A stretch of 64,000 nt of DNA, from NCBI RefSeq assembly GCF_020497125.1, contig NC_059080.1:67116573-67180572 (forward strand), written 5' to 3'. How positions within the stretch are numbered: the stretch's first letter is position 1; every line of letters begins with the position of its first letter. Shown here in pieces: positions 1-11,644 of the stretch. The translations under genes were made by a program, and so were the position numbers. The DNA comes from Mauremys mutica. Taxonomy: Eukaryota; Chordata; Testudines; Geoemydidae. The notes beneath the pieces were generated by a model. It did no database searches, was not told the DNA's origin, and saw nothing but the letters and a program-made list of their open reading frames with translations.

Positions 1-2084
1 TTTAAATAATTATTCCAGTTTAACAAAATATGTACTCTACATTTCGATACAATGAGACAATCTTTAGAGTATAATCATAGGTGTCATCTGCAAAAGGAAA
101 ATAGAGGAAGTAAGTTACAAAAAGGCATATTATGATAAACACAAGCTTGGATCTATTTATGACAAAGAAAGATCAAGTTATGGAGCACATAAGCAGGAGC
201 ATTATAGCAGGAAAATGGATGCACTTGGTAATAATTAAGGACTGAAACAATCACATAATAAATATTCATAATAAAGAGATACCTTCGCTCATTAGAAAAC
301 ATTTCCAGCTTGCAAATTCATACTTGGTATTCCCTTACCCAGCCGTCACCACCTCCACTACTCTTTTTATCGAGGAAGAAAGACCATGGCAACTGTTGTA
401 CTACACAACTGGCCTGTTCATAACACTGAAAAGTTAGGCGCTTAAAGGTGAAAATCACACAAGGGGCTTTTCTCTCATTACTCACTTCTACAGGTCTGTA
501 AAACTAAGGGGATTTAGAATGTAGGTCCATTGATTACAAGCCTAGGAAATGCCTTGAATGGTGCATTTGATACTTGTACTCCTTTATAAAAAAAAGAAAG
601 TCACGATTTATTCAGCATACAAAAATAGTAAATATAAGAGGAGCTTGTATGAGTCCCAAAGATCTTCAAATGTAGAGTGCAAACCTTAACAAACACCAAT
701 GAACTTTTGGAGGTTTTCTATCCCCTCAGCGAGCAAAGAGGAGAGGTGTTAACTGTGAATTGCATTTCAATATAAAGGCTCCATGGAGCACTCAGTTATT
801 TGAATTTTCAGAAGAAAAAAATGGGTCTTTCATAAGAAAACAATTCTCAAACGACTCTATCCCACTCAGAATTCATAGTTATGCTTAATCTGCTGCTTCT
901 CTGGCTCATTTACAGGGACTGTTGGCAGGTAGTGAATGCAAAATCATTTTAATAGGGGATCCCCTGGGAATGGGAGCAAAAGTTTTGAGCATTTACAATT
1001 TCACAATGAAATATGGCCAGCTGTTAGGAAACCAGCACTTCCCTGCTGTAACTTACTAGAATGAAACCATTTGCATGGGTATTTTCAAGTCAGCAGTCTG
1101 TAAAGGAAGAAACTAGACCATCCAATGAGCACTGAGGCATAGGGACCTGTCAAACACCGCTGATCACATTTAGAACTCTGACCCTAAATTAAAGGCCACA
1201 ACCAAACTCAATAGAGCAGGAAAGAGATGAGATGGGAGTGCAAGTAACATTGTTTTGGAGGGAGACGGGAGGCAGAGAGAGGGACTGGAATAGAAGGGAT
1301 TGGGGCTGTTTATGGGTTTTACGACTTATGTGAGCTCAATATGGAATTGGCTTATATCAAGTTCTTGTGCAAGATTCCCTACAGAGTGATCCAAATTTTC
1401 AGCTTTCCCAACCCTTGTCATCTTCTGAGCAGTAACTGCCAATCATGGCAAATGGTGCCAAGAAAAAAAAAAAGGAACGAAAACACAAGAATTGGGCCCA
1501 GTCCAACTCCCACAGAAGTCAAGAGCCTTTCTATTGTCTCCAATGAGAATTGGGTCAGGCCACTTATTGGCAAGTGTGTCCACTAGCGACGTGCTAGTTT
1601 ACAACATCTTGATCATCGGTAGGCAGAGAAGACAGGGCTGGGCCAGACTCTGCTCTCACTTACATAGGTGTAATCCAGAGGAAGTAATCAGAATCTTGGA
1701 GAATAAGAAAGAAAGAAGAAATTGACTTGAGCATGGTCATTCTCTCAATGATAAAGAATTAGCAAAGATGTCCCTTCCCTTATTGCATTGCTCCCTGCTC
1801 ACTCCATTCAATCAATAATGCCAGCCTCTCTTCTCTTACTGCCACCTTCATGCCTTTTTCCACACTGCTCCCAGGGGTGGAATGTCCTCCAGGAACTGTT
1901 TCACCTAGCCACTACCCTGTCCTCAATCAAATCCCTCCTTACACACCCACAAGAAATAGGGTCAAACAAAACCTTTTGCTTTGTAAGCCATTCATTCATT
2001 TAGATGGTGTTTTCAAGGGAGTCCAAGGGATCTGGGAGTCTAACGCCCTGGGTTCCTTTGACAATCCCAATCCCAGGGGGTGGA
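1..2084. other. Intergenic sequence, nothing recognised
   Basis: A+T-rich sequence with only short chance open frames (the longest under 125 codons, overlapping in different frames, without domain motifs). No terminal repeats, tRNA-like boxes or recognisable exons were seen. Short A runs occur near 1465 and 590. Confidence 0.5.
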
Positions 2085-2312
2085 AGGATCGTCTTGTGGT
2101 GAAGGCACTAGACTGGGACTTAGGAGACCTCAGTTCACTTTCTACTTCTGCCACAGAATCCCTGTGTGAATTGAGTCAAGTCACTTATTTGCCTTGTGCC
2201 TCAGTACCTCTTCTATGAAATGGGGACATTAATGCTTTCTGATCTCACAGGAGTGGGGTAAGGACAACATTCGTGATGATCATGAGGTGCTGAGATACTA
2301 GTGTCGAAATAT
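2085..2312 (+). repeat. MIR/CORE-type SINE
   Basis: A tRNA-related SINE in sense orientation. The head reads as a degenerate A-box/B-box region (GTGGTGAAGGCACTAGACTG, then the GTTCACTTTC area). It is followed by the MIR landmarks: a 'tctgccaca' block, 'gtcaagtcacttatttgcc', 'gtgcctcagtacctcttctatgaaatgggga', and a tail with 'gaggtgctgagatactagtg'. MIR-type SINEs are moved by a partner LINE and this copy is old and substituted. Ends are approximate. Confidence 0.65.
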
Positions 2313-2347
2313 TAAAACATCTATTTTAAGACAAGCCCATGTAAAGA

Positions 2348-2372
2348 TCGCGTGCGCACGCACGCACACACA
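2348..2372. repeat. Short CG/CA-rich simple repeat
   Basis: Alternating purine-pyrimidine run of CG, GC and CA dinucleotides (cgcgtgcgcacgcacgcaca and a few more CA units). It directly follows the SINE region. Confidence 0.7.
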
Positions 2373-2811
2373 GGCTATTCATTCTTGTTGTGTGTAGGAA
2401 TAAACAGGACTATGAGCACACTTACTCTCTTCCTGGAGCAGATGGGTGGAGAGTGGGGAAAGGGCAACAAGCCAAGCCAAGCTTCAGCCAGCACAGCTGA
2501 GCTGGCACAGGGGAATGCTGTAATTTGTTGCTGGTATAGGCCAGCAGTAAATTAACTTCTCCCAGGAGCAGGGAGGTAGCAGGAAAGGAATTGTAATTCA
2601 AAGGTACTACTCCTGGGGTGATGCAGCTTTTGCACCACCCTTCGCTCAATGCTCAGAGCTGTGCCAAATGTCACAATCTAGTCCTTAATATTCACATGGA
2701 TCAGTATCAGCTTAACGGTGGCATACACAGTGAAAGGTGCCGTAACCTACTGTGTTAGTGATCATAAAGGGCTAAGTCAGGTCTCTCACAACACAGGACA
2801 GTGGGAGAAAC

Positions 2812-2888
2812 CACAGTGCCTTATACTCACAAATCCTCCCATCTCCCCCAAACAACCTTACTTGGATTTATGAGTATAAGGCACTGTG
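2812..2888. repeat. 25-bp inverted repeat (hairpin)
   Basis: Positions 2812-2836 and 2864-2888 are reverse complements at 24 of 25 positions (left arm starts CACAGTGCCTTATACTCA), separated by 27 nt. No flanking duplication was found, so it cannot be assigned to a transposon class. Confidence 0.8.
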
Positions 2889-3700
2889 CAAGCCCTCGGA
2901 GGGCTGTGTGCAGCCCTTTCCGATTGCATGCATCAGGCAGCTTGTGATGTCAGCAATATATAGTTGTTTTAACGTCTTTCTAATGTTCTCCTTGTTGCAC
3001 GCTTGATTCCGGAAATGTTCAGTTTTATGGCTTAATTACACACTCAGATAATGCAAATACAATACTTTGGCTGCTGTAAAAAAAAATCCAATTTTGTCTC
3101 TTGGCATCGTGTCTAAGTGTGAAGCAATTTGCAGTGAGGAAAATTTTGCCTTCTTCTGAATGGAGCCAGAAATCTTGATAATGTTCAGTTTTGAGTGCTT
3201 CCAGTCTTGTGGTGCTGCCAAACAGTTCAGTGTCCTTTCCAATCTTATAATCTTCCTGTTAAGACAATGCCAGAATCAAGGGCAAAGTCAGAATTCTTTA
3301 CATGTGGATTAAAAAAAACACCTGTGAGAATCACTCTCTTTAACTATCAAAGATCAAAGCATTATATTAAAAATGTCTAGTAGTAGTATGAATCAGGCAT
3401 AGGACTCAGATCACTTGGAATAGAGACCGAGTGGACAATTGAAAATCACTTGTAGTTCAGGTTCCAGATAGATTCAGTTGGCCTTGGTAACTGGTTAGCA
3501 GCATACAGTGAGAAGGAGTTTACAACAAAAGAAATCATTGGCCTGATTCACCACTAGGTTGTTCCCATTATAAACTCCATCAATTGCAACACAGTTACAC
3601 TGGCCTCAAACTGGAGTAAAGTAATGGGGAGTCAGGTCCCATATACACCAGTATTCAAAGAGGTGGGTTTTTTATATTACAAGTTTCAAATGAGGAGCTA
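2889..3700. other. Intergenic sequence, nothing recognised
   Basis: No coding signature or repeat boundary seen. Short open frames on both strands overlap and lack motifs. Confidence 0.45.
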
Positions 3701-4385
3701 ATAGAATCATAGAATCGTAGGACTGGAAGGGACCTTGAGAGGTCATCTAGTCCAGTCCCCTGCACTCATGGCAGGTTAAGTATTATCTAGACCATCCTTG
3801 ATAGGCATTTGTCTAATCTGCTCTTAAAAATTTCCAATGACAGAGATTCCACATCCTCCCTGGGCATTTTTTTCCAGTGCTTAATCACCCTGACAGTTAG
3901 GAAGTTTTTCCTAGTGTCCAAACTAAACCTCCCTTGATGCAATTTAAGCCCATTGCTTCTTGTCCTATCCTCAGATGTTATGGACAATATTTTTTCCTCC
4001 CTCCCTCTTGTAACAACCTTTTATGTACTTGAAAACTGTTATGTCCCCTCTCAGTCTTCTCTTCTCCAGACTAAACAAAACCAATTTTTTCAGTCCTCCC
4101 TCATACGTCGTGTTTTCTAGACCTTTAATCATTTTTGCTGCTCTTCTCTGGATTTTTGTCCACATCTTTCCTGAAATGTGGCACCCAGAACTGGACACAA
4201 TACTCCAGTTCAGGCCTTATAAGCTCAGAGTAGAGCAGAAGAATTGTTTCTTGTGTCTTGCTTACCACACTCCTGCTTATACATCCCAGAATGATATTTG
4301 CCTTTTTTTTTTGCATCAGTGTTACACTGTTGACTCATATTTAGCTAGTAATCCACTATGATCCCCAGATCCCTTTCCATAGTTG
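3701..4385 (-). mobile_element. CR1 LINE, 5'-truncated 3' fragment
   Basis: A CR1 non-LTR retrotransposon fragment read on the minus strand. Its 3' end (left) has the CR1 tail: the octamer-like ATTCTATGAT microsatellite at 3701-3719, preceded by the complement of 'gggactggactagatgacctctcaaggtccc'. The minus strand encodes the C-terminal part of CR1 ORF2 in several frames: the segment with ILGCISR and LEYCVQFW (4125-4316), then KMIKGLENTTYE (3971-4198), then [14 protein letters not shown] and VIKHWKKMP (3787-3987). The frame changes and the lack of the catalytic RT region show a dead, 5'-truncated copy, the usual state of CR1 insertions. It is more diverged than the two CR1 copies at 11645 and 56266. 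Confidence 0.93.
3787..4316 (-). pseudogene. CR1 ORF2 C-terminal remnant (post-RT region)
   Basis: Three overlapping minus-strand frames together cover the region downstream of the RT active site in CR1 ORF2. They align block by block with the plus-strand proteins of the other two copies: '[20 protein letters not shown]' matches '[17 protein letters not shown]' in the 11645 copy. At least two frameshifts separate the blocks, so no product is expected. Confidence 0.85.
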
Positions 4386-4395
4386 TGATAAATGA

Positions 4396-5275
4396 AGGGG
4401 GTGGGGAGGGTAGCTACCTTTTATGGACACCCAGCCAGCTACAAAAATCGCTTTTAGTAGCTATTCTCTACGTGCTTTACTTGTAAAGGGTTAAAAAGTC
4501 TGACTGCAACCATAAACCGTAAAAGGGAGTGAGTGGGCACCTGGTCAAAAGAGCTAATGGGAAGGCTAGAACTTTTTAAAATTAAACAAGGCTCCCCTTT
4601 TGTCTGTCTGTGGTTGTTCTCCCAGAGAGCAGGGACAGGGCTAGACTATGCTGTAAAAGCTTGCGCCAGGTATGAAAAAGATCATTAAATCATACCTAGA
4701 AACCACTCATTTGAAACCCCAGATATGTACGTATATTAGGAAATGTCTAGGAAGACACAATTAGGTTTATCTCTTATTTCTTTATGGCTTGTGGACCTCT
4801 CTGTGCTAACCCCCAAATGCTTTTGTTTTGCTTGTAACCATTAAGCTGGACCGCAAGAAAACCATTCTTGATGCTTAATTAGGCTATTGCTAGATTTAAA
4901 AAAAGAGAAAATATAGTAAGTTCCAGATGTATTCTCTTTCTTCTGTTTTTAAAAAAAATTACCTTTTAAGAACAGGATTAGGATGTGTGTCCTAAGAGAT
5001 TTGTGTATATGTTTTTAATTAGCTGGTGGCAACAGCTGATTTCCCCTGTTTTCTTTCTCAGCTCTTCCCAGGTGGGAGGGGGGTGAAAGGGCTTGAGGAT
5101 ACCCCACAGGGAGGAATTCCCAAGTGTGCCTTTCTGGGTTTAAAGGGATGGGGGCTTTTTGCACTTGGGTGGTGGCAGCATCTACCCATCCAAGGTCAGA
5201 GAGAAGCTGTAACCTTGGGAGTTGAATACAAGCCTGGAATGGCCAGTATTAAATTTTTAGAATCATTGCACTCTC
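4396..5275 (+). repeat. Probable reptile dispersed repeat (LTR-like)
   Basis: The stretch from 'agctaccttttatggacacccagcc' through 'gtaaagggttaaaaagtctg' and 'gtctaggaagacacaattagg' to 'gccagtattaaatttttagaat' is one I associate with a high-copy turtle repeat that often sits in LTR context. That is recall, not evidence from this window: there is no second copy here, and I see no clear TG...CA ends or target duplication. A search of a repeat library would decide. Confidence 0.35.
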
Positions 5276-6887
5276 TCCTCCCCACCCATTGTAAGTGTGC
5301 AACTGACTGTTCCTTCCTAAGTAGAGTACTTAGCATTTGTCCCTTATTGAATTTCATCCTATTTCAGACTATTTCTCCAGCTTGTCCAGAAAATAATACT
5401 AGTAGATGTAGTGCTCTCACACATGATAGTAACCTCGTGATCTTCCAACACAGACAAACCGTTACACAATATTGGCAAAATTACATCCATTCCACAGCAT
5501 GCTGGAGGGGGCAGACAAAGGCAGCCTTTGCAGTGTGAAGCTATGATTAGGATGCAAGCACTGCGGTGCACGAGAATGGACAGGATGCCAGCCCCAGTGT
5601 CAGTAATGTCTGCAGGGGACATTTCTGGGTTGACTGTACTAGGGAGAGCATTTGCCAGCTTGTATTCAAAGGTATAACATGCTCCCCCGGCAACCAGGAA
5701 GCATGTCTTATAAAAGGTATAATGCCCCAAGACACCTTGTCCCTTTCCCCTGTTCTACTCAGCCTATAAGGAGTCATAAGTTGCCCTTTATGATAACTAA
5801 GTGGATGGGGTTACAGGAATTAGTCAGTGGAAACCAATGGAGGTTCTCTTGATTGACACCATTGTAAGAGAAGCATCAGGGCCAGTGAGAATAAAATTCC
5901 CGATGAGGAACCAATTAAGCATATTGGCAGGAGCTCCACAAAACATATTGCCCCCAGAAGGTTAACTACTGAGGTGCACCATGGCTTACTGTACATGGAA
6001 TAAGTCTGGCCACAATCCATGCATAATACCATAATTGTCCGAACAAACATGAGCATCCCCGGTCACACACTTCACTCGATGTTACTCAAAGATGAGAAAT
6101 GACATCTATATTACAACTACATATATATGGTAATCCTCCTTTCAGGTCAGCTTTTCAAAGGATTTTCAAGGATTGGGACAATTTGGGGAACTCCCAGATA
6201 GTTAAACCCCAGTCTCACAGAATCATGAAAGGCAATAACTGGTTCTTAACCATAGAGATCAAAGCCAAATCCCATTTCTTCTTAGATGTCATTGTGCTAT
6301 CATCATTCTGGTCATTAACTTTGCATTCCACATCATGTTTTTCATTATCCATTCTATTCAGTGAGCACAGTTCTGCAATTAATTTTGCAGTGTTTTTGCT
6401 CATGTTTTTTTTTCCTGTCCCTTAATCATATACAGTGTGTCTTTCTGTAAGAAAGAACAAGCTTAACAGGGTTGACAGATGCCGGTAATATGCAGCACAG
6501 TCATGGAATCTGAGTGCCTAACAGATTGTTATATGATTACCAAAAAAAAAAAAAAAAGTATTTTCCCTGCCTATAATCTTATTACAAGATGGAATAAATA
6601 TAAAAAGATGCACGATGAATTCTGATCAGTAATAGACATGCTCACTACTGGAATATATTTATGCACAACAGCCCTGGAGAGAAAATCAAAGCATATTTAT
6701 AGGGAGAAGCTCAACTCTGAAGTTCAGGTACCTTCTCATAAAAGGCCAGATTCTCAGGTGGGGTAAATAGGCATAGCACCATTATTTTTAACGGAACTTT
6801 GCCTATTTACATCAACTGAGGACCCGACAATTTACATAAGCTGTAGAAAAACAATTGTTTGGGTCTTGAAGGTTTAAGGCTATAAGA
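5276..6887. other. Intergenic sequence, nothing recognised
   Basis: No repeat family or coding motif recognised. It contains a poly-A run near 6541-6557. The 170-codon frame ending near 5538 lies mostly in the preceding candidate repeat and shows no domain signature. Confidence 0.4.
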
Positions 6888-7165
6888 GACGAAGGATGGT
6901 CTTCTGGTTAAGGCACTGGTATAGGTCTCAGGAGTTCCATGTTCAGTTCTAAGCTCTGACACAGCTTTCCTAGGTTATCCTTGATCAAGTCACTTATTTC
7001 TCTAGCCTTCAGTTCCTGACTGACAAGATGGGAATACTACTTTTATGCCTTGTCTATTTAAATTATAATCTGTTTGGGCAGTAAGGGCAGTCAGTCCTTC
7101 TCTGCATATACAGTGCCTAGCATGATGGGGTCCCAGTCTCAAGTGGGTTTTCTATGTGCTATTGT
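6888..7165 (+). repeat. MIR-type SINE with LINE-like tail
   Basis: Sense-orientation SINE. The head has 'ggtcttctggttaaggcactgg', the middle 'gatcaagtcacttatttctctagccttcagtt' and 'gatgggaatacta', followed by a tail with 'tttgggcagtaagggcagtcagtccttc' and 'cagtgcctagcatgatggggtcc'. The same tail type recurs alone at 16640-16800 and inverted near 23105 and 38245. Confidence 0.65.
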
Positions 7166-9375
7166 ATACAACTAGCAGGAATCTGAATGATTCACTAAAA
7201 AGATCATCTCCTTCAAAATTCTGTTGAAACAGTTTGATGCTATGGCCATGGCCAGCTCTCCGAATGCTCCTTTGATGCCTCCCCTACTCCCTTCCATATC
7301 AAAATCAAACTCCTTGTTCCTGCATTCAAGGGTATCCAGAACTTAGCTCCTTCCTTCCTCTCTCCATGCTCTGTTTCCTCCAAGCTGCCTGCCTGACTTC
7401 CCCTTCTACCATGCACACTCTCCTTTTGAGGTCTGAGATTTCACCCCACAAAATGACAGCTCCCAGGAGGATGGGGGCTAATTGCTTAAAACCAGACACA
7501 CAATTTTCAAAGTCATTTCAAAACTCATTCAATCCAAGAGGTTCATAGAATATCAAACATTGTTTCTATAAGTCTTGATGAGCATGATCATATCAACTTG
7601 ACCCTCCGACATCCCTACTCCCTGCTTCTGTCTCCTCTTCTTGTTCTTGACATCCGTAAGGCCACCCTTACTCAGTGAAAGAGGGAATGAAACAGCTCTT
7701 ATGAGTAAATAACTGCACTGTGGAGGCAGATACTACACTGACTATGAGCACCACAGTAAAGCCTAAACAGAGAAACCAGTGGATTCACTTCATGCAGTTG
7801 GGGCAGAACTATGACAACAGCATGTATACAGCATGGAGTAGGGAGGAGACACTTAACCACATGGCAGTTCCCCAGAACATGACAAAAAGGAGACCATTGG
7901 TGTTGCTCCCATGCAGGGCAGCATTGTGAAATAGCATGTACAGGGGATGGGGAAGTAACAGCAGCTATCCAAACCCTTTCGCCAGAGTCCTGGCACTCAG
8001 GTAGTTCAAATATGCCAAACAAGGAAGCAGGACCACGTGCATACAGGCACATGCAATCATGTGGTGTGAATGTGACAACAGGAAACTAAATGTTAAGTTT
8101 TCTTGACAGCCAGCAAATCTGGCTTAAATCTTTCTCAGTTAGTCAGAAAATAAAAAACATCAGTTTTAAATATGGGGTTCTGGATACCACATACACGGGT
8201 CAAATATAGTGCTTTTCCTCAGGCATGAGAGAAAGGAACATTGTCAAAATTCTCCAGCTCTCTTCCCTCCTAGATTTCTCCCTCACAGAATCAAACCTTC
8301 AATTTAAAAGCACTCCACCTGGTAACAATGCTGAAATAACCCAATTAGAAAGAAGGATTCCCCAGTAGACAATTCCTAAGAGATGTTGGTCATGTAGGCA
8401 TGCCTGGGTTGGTATGAATGAATTATCAAGAACTGTCAACATATGACTAGAATTACCTTGGAGATACAAAGGAAGACCAATGATCAGATGTGCGACTTAG
8501 GTAACCAACCACACAGCACCAATAGTGAAGAAGTGCATGTTGCAGTTTGCTAACAATCAATTGGCATAAATTTGTTTGCACATAAACAAGTCTAAATAGT
8601 GGACATATTCATTAAGAAGTGACCTGTCTGCAAAGTATTTAAAACAGAGAAAGGGGTTACACTTGCTGAATTATTTGCTGTGAATTGTTCCTTCATCTCT
8701 AACTGGGATTCATTGTAGCTTCACATTGTATCATTCCATCATGTAAAGTAATTAGACTATCACAATAATTCATATAGTTATCTCAGCCACCTTCTACTAA
8801 TCTGCAGGGTTTTAAAATCAAGCTGAGATCTCGCTGCAGGCCCAGGTATATTTGATCATTATAGTCTTTAAATAATAACACTGGGAAGAATTGTTCAGCA
8901 GAATTTTGAACCTATTTCAAGGTGTAAAATAACCTCTGTCACTTATCACAGGTCTACAGACCAGAGGCAAGCATGAGCTCTTCTAATTCCATTTAATGGC
9001 ATTAGTCCAAGATGAAAGCTGTTTCTAGGATGTAAAATAATGTCATGGTAATATTTGTGTATTATCCTCAAAGGAGAAGTTCAGTTCAAAGAAGTACCCC
9101 AAGATTTTGAACAGAAGGTGAAATTGGACAGCAGAAACATAGATGAAGGGCAAAGCCATTGGACTTGATTCATCACTGCATCATTTAGTCTTATACCAGT
9201 GTAACTTCTTTGAGTTACAACTTTGTAAGATATAAGATGATCGATCAGACCCACTGATTTTAATAAATAAGGGGGTCTAATACAAAACATTTCAGTGTTG
9301 TATGCTTTTTTAAAAATAAAACATACCATTGAAGCTAGTTAATTGACTAAAGCATTAGGACAACCTGACATTGAC
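7166..9375. other. Intergenic sequence, nothing recognised
   Basis: No transposon ends, RNA genes or coding motifs recognised in about 2.2 kb. Open frames at 7699-8052 (minus) and 7366-7548 (plus) have no domain features and are treated as chance. Confidence 0.4.
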
Positions 9376-9429
9376 TTAGGGCAGGTCCATACTCACCGCA
9401 CGGGTCGACGCGGTGAGTTCGACTTCTCC

Positions 9430-9474
9430 GAGTTCGAACTATCGCGTCTAATCAAGACGCGATAGTTCGAACTC
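9430..9474. repeat. Perfect 20-bp hairpin inside the MITE
   Basis: Arms 9430-9449 and 9455-9474 are perfect reverse complements (left arm GAGTTCGAACTATCGCGTCT) with a 5-nt loop. Confidence 0.95.
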
Positions 9475-9581
9475 CCCACGCGCTCTGGTTGACTCCGGAA
9501 CTCCACCACCGCAAACGGCGGTGGCAGAGTCGACCTTGGAGCTGCGGAGTTCGACCCAGCCGCGTCTGAACGGGTAAGTAA

Positions 9582-9649
9582 GTCAAACTAGGGTACTTCG
9601 AGTTCAGCTACGCTATTCGCGTAGCTGAACTTGCGTACCCTAGTTCGAC
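9582..9649. repeat. Second, imperfect hairpin inside the MITE
   Basis: The left half runs AACTAGGGTAC then AGTTCAGCTACGC. The right half returns GCGTAGCTGAACT then GTACCCTAGTT. Only a few bases of the stem are mismatched and the loop is about 5 nt. Confidence 0.9.
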
Positions 9650-9689
9650 CCCCACCCTTAGTGTAGACCAGGCCTTAGAGAGAAGAAAT

Positions 9690-9885
9690 ACAGTGTAATT
9701 GTTAAAGCTTAGGAATTAGCAGATCTGTATTCTATTCCTGGTTGAGCCACAAACTTATGTGTGGCTTCACCTCTCTGTGTCTTTTTTTCTCTATTTTTAA
9801 GGTAGGGGAGTATCATGATTCCTATATCACAAGAGTATTGCGAAGCTTAAGTCATTAATGTCAGAGTGCTTTGAGATCCTCAGAT
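9690..9885 (+). repeat. Degenerate MIR-type SINE
   Basis: Sense-orientation remnant with 'tctgtattctattcctggttgagccaca', 'gtggcttcacctctctgtgtc', a 'gtaggggagtatcatgattcctat' block and a tail 'gagtgctttgagatcctcagatag', in the MIR order. It begins just after the adjacent Harbinger MITE. Confidence 0.55.
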
Positions 9886-11644
9886 AGAAGACATTAGAGA
9901 TAAGGAAATAATGTTAAAGGCTATTCCATTTAAAGCAATAAAAGGGAGTTTTTCTGTTGGCGGAGGGAAGGAGGGAGAATCAAACGTACAATGCCAGGAC
10001 TGTAACACCAGAAAACAGAAACCAAGGAAACCTAAAGTACACCAAAGAGAAACACAATGTGGTTGACTATAATGAATGTCCATGAGTTCAATTATGAAAG
10101 TTTTGCCACTGTTCAAAGCCATGATTCTAACTTCCTATTGAGGAATTTTAAAATTACATATCAGTGATGTGTTATGGGTTGATGACAAGAAGCTGCACTC
10201 ACACTTTAAATTGTTCTGAATAAGTGTTTAATTTAGATTCAGTTAGAAAATTGTACATGATTTAAATGCCAAGTGATGATTATAAAAGATATTTAGTGAG
10301 GCTTCAACCAGCAATCCTACCACCTGTGCTTGCCAAAACTCTGAACGGCTATGGTGCAAACTGTGTGCGCCTAGCAGCGCTAGCTGAAAAACCAGTAACA
10401 AATAATACTTCCTACAAACGCTGCCTCTTGGTCCTTTTGTGAATCACCCACAATCAGATTGCATTTATCTTAGATGCATTCATTATTCAAAGATATCTGC
10501 AGATTTCTATGGGGCTAGATTGTTCCCGGAACTGAGCAGCCACGAAGAGGCATAAAGAATAATTGGAACCCTGCCTCACACCTCTGCACAGACTCCCTGG
10601 CCTTTGTGTTCAGCGCACAGGCATAAACAGGAGCAATGTGCCTGCTATTCAGTGCCCTCAGGGTTGACAGTCAGGGAGAGGCTAGGAATGGGTGGGGCTA
10701 CCCTACCACCAGCAGCTCAGCTTAGGTCATCATTTGCTGTTGACGTAGGCTAGAAGCAAAATCATTAACCCCTGCTACATCTTCACAGCAAGGGGGAACC
10801 AAGGAGGGAAATGTGCCCCTCTGGGTTCTCTCCAGTGCTCCTGGATTTGTACAGGTATGCAAAAATGCCATACACAGTGCTAGGGCAAAGCCATAATATA
10901 ACCCTCAAGGAAAGGGAATTACTGGGAACGGGAGGGCACATTTTCATCCTATATCCTTACAAAACCAATGGAAAGGATGGTCCCAAGGATGGGCAGCAAC
11001 AGCATTTTTTGCCTCAAAGGCCCATTGACAGAGGAATCTTCTGTTCATTCCCCATTCAGAGAAGGGGAGAGACATCAAGATCTCCAATACTTTCCTCTAT
11101 GGGAAGAAAAAATCCAGTCTCCATCCTCACAGGCTTAGGAAGTGGCAGGGGTAGCACAAACACTGAGATCTTCACACCTGCTCTTGACAGACCTAGGAGA
11201 GGGGGACCATAAGTGAAATTCGCTACCTGTCTTCATCCATCTAGGCAAGGTAGAGGCAGCAGGAGCAAGAGGCCAGGGGCTCACATCCAGTCCTACTGTC
11301 CACAGGTTTAAGGCAGGCTCAGTTTTGGTTTACCACGTATATTGAAGAACAAATCCCACAGCCTTCTCTAGACATACTCACTCAAAACTCCTCTGAAGTC
11401 CAAGGCAGTTTTTCCCATTTAAATTTTAACTAAGGACATATTTGACCCTATCTTTTGATTTGACAGTTCAAAGATGATGCTCAACAACTGCACTAGCATC
11501 TCCAATACAGAAACTGCCAATGGGAGCACCAGGCCCCAATTTGGAGTCTGGAGCAATGTGCAAATGAGGATTTCACCAGGTGGAGACAAGCTGGTGTGGA
11601 CTTGTCATTCCGACCCAACGATTGTGGGCATGCCCTGCTCGTCT
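9886..11644. other. Intergenic sequence, nothing recognised
   Basis: No repeat end or domain motif recognised. The 133-codon plus frame at 10811-11212 has no similarity I recognise, no clear splice context and low-complexity Arg/Gly/Ser-rich ends, so it is not called as a gene. Confidence 0.4.

Larger units (their letters stand above)
9379..9674. mobile_element. PIF/Harbinger-type MITE, TTA target duplication
   Basis: A 296-bp element flanked by TTA at 9376-9378 and 9675-9677. It starts GGGCAGGTC and ends GACCAGGCC; the right terminus is identical to the right terminus of the large Harbinger element ending at 54976. The 3-bp TTA duplication fits PIF/Harbinger preference for TWA. The inside is built of two hairpins (9430-9474 and 9582-9649) and carries several GTTCGAAC motifs, as in the termini of the large element. 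It has no coding capacity and would depend on a transposase supplied in trans. Confidence 0.85.

Noticed and set aside
5026..5538. 170-codon plus-strand frame as a gene
   Set aside because: It overlaps the probable dispersed repeat at 4396-5275 and has no recognised domain.
10811..11212. 133-codon plus-strand frame as a host exon
   Set aside because: No recognised domain, no clear splice signals that fit a gene model, and composition typical of random sequence with simple-repeat character at the end.
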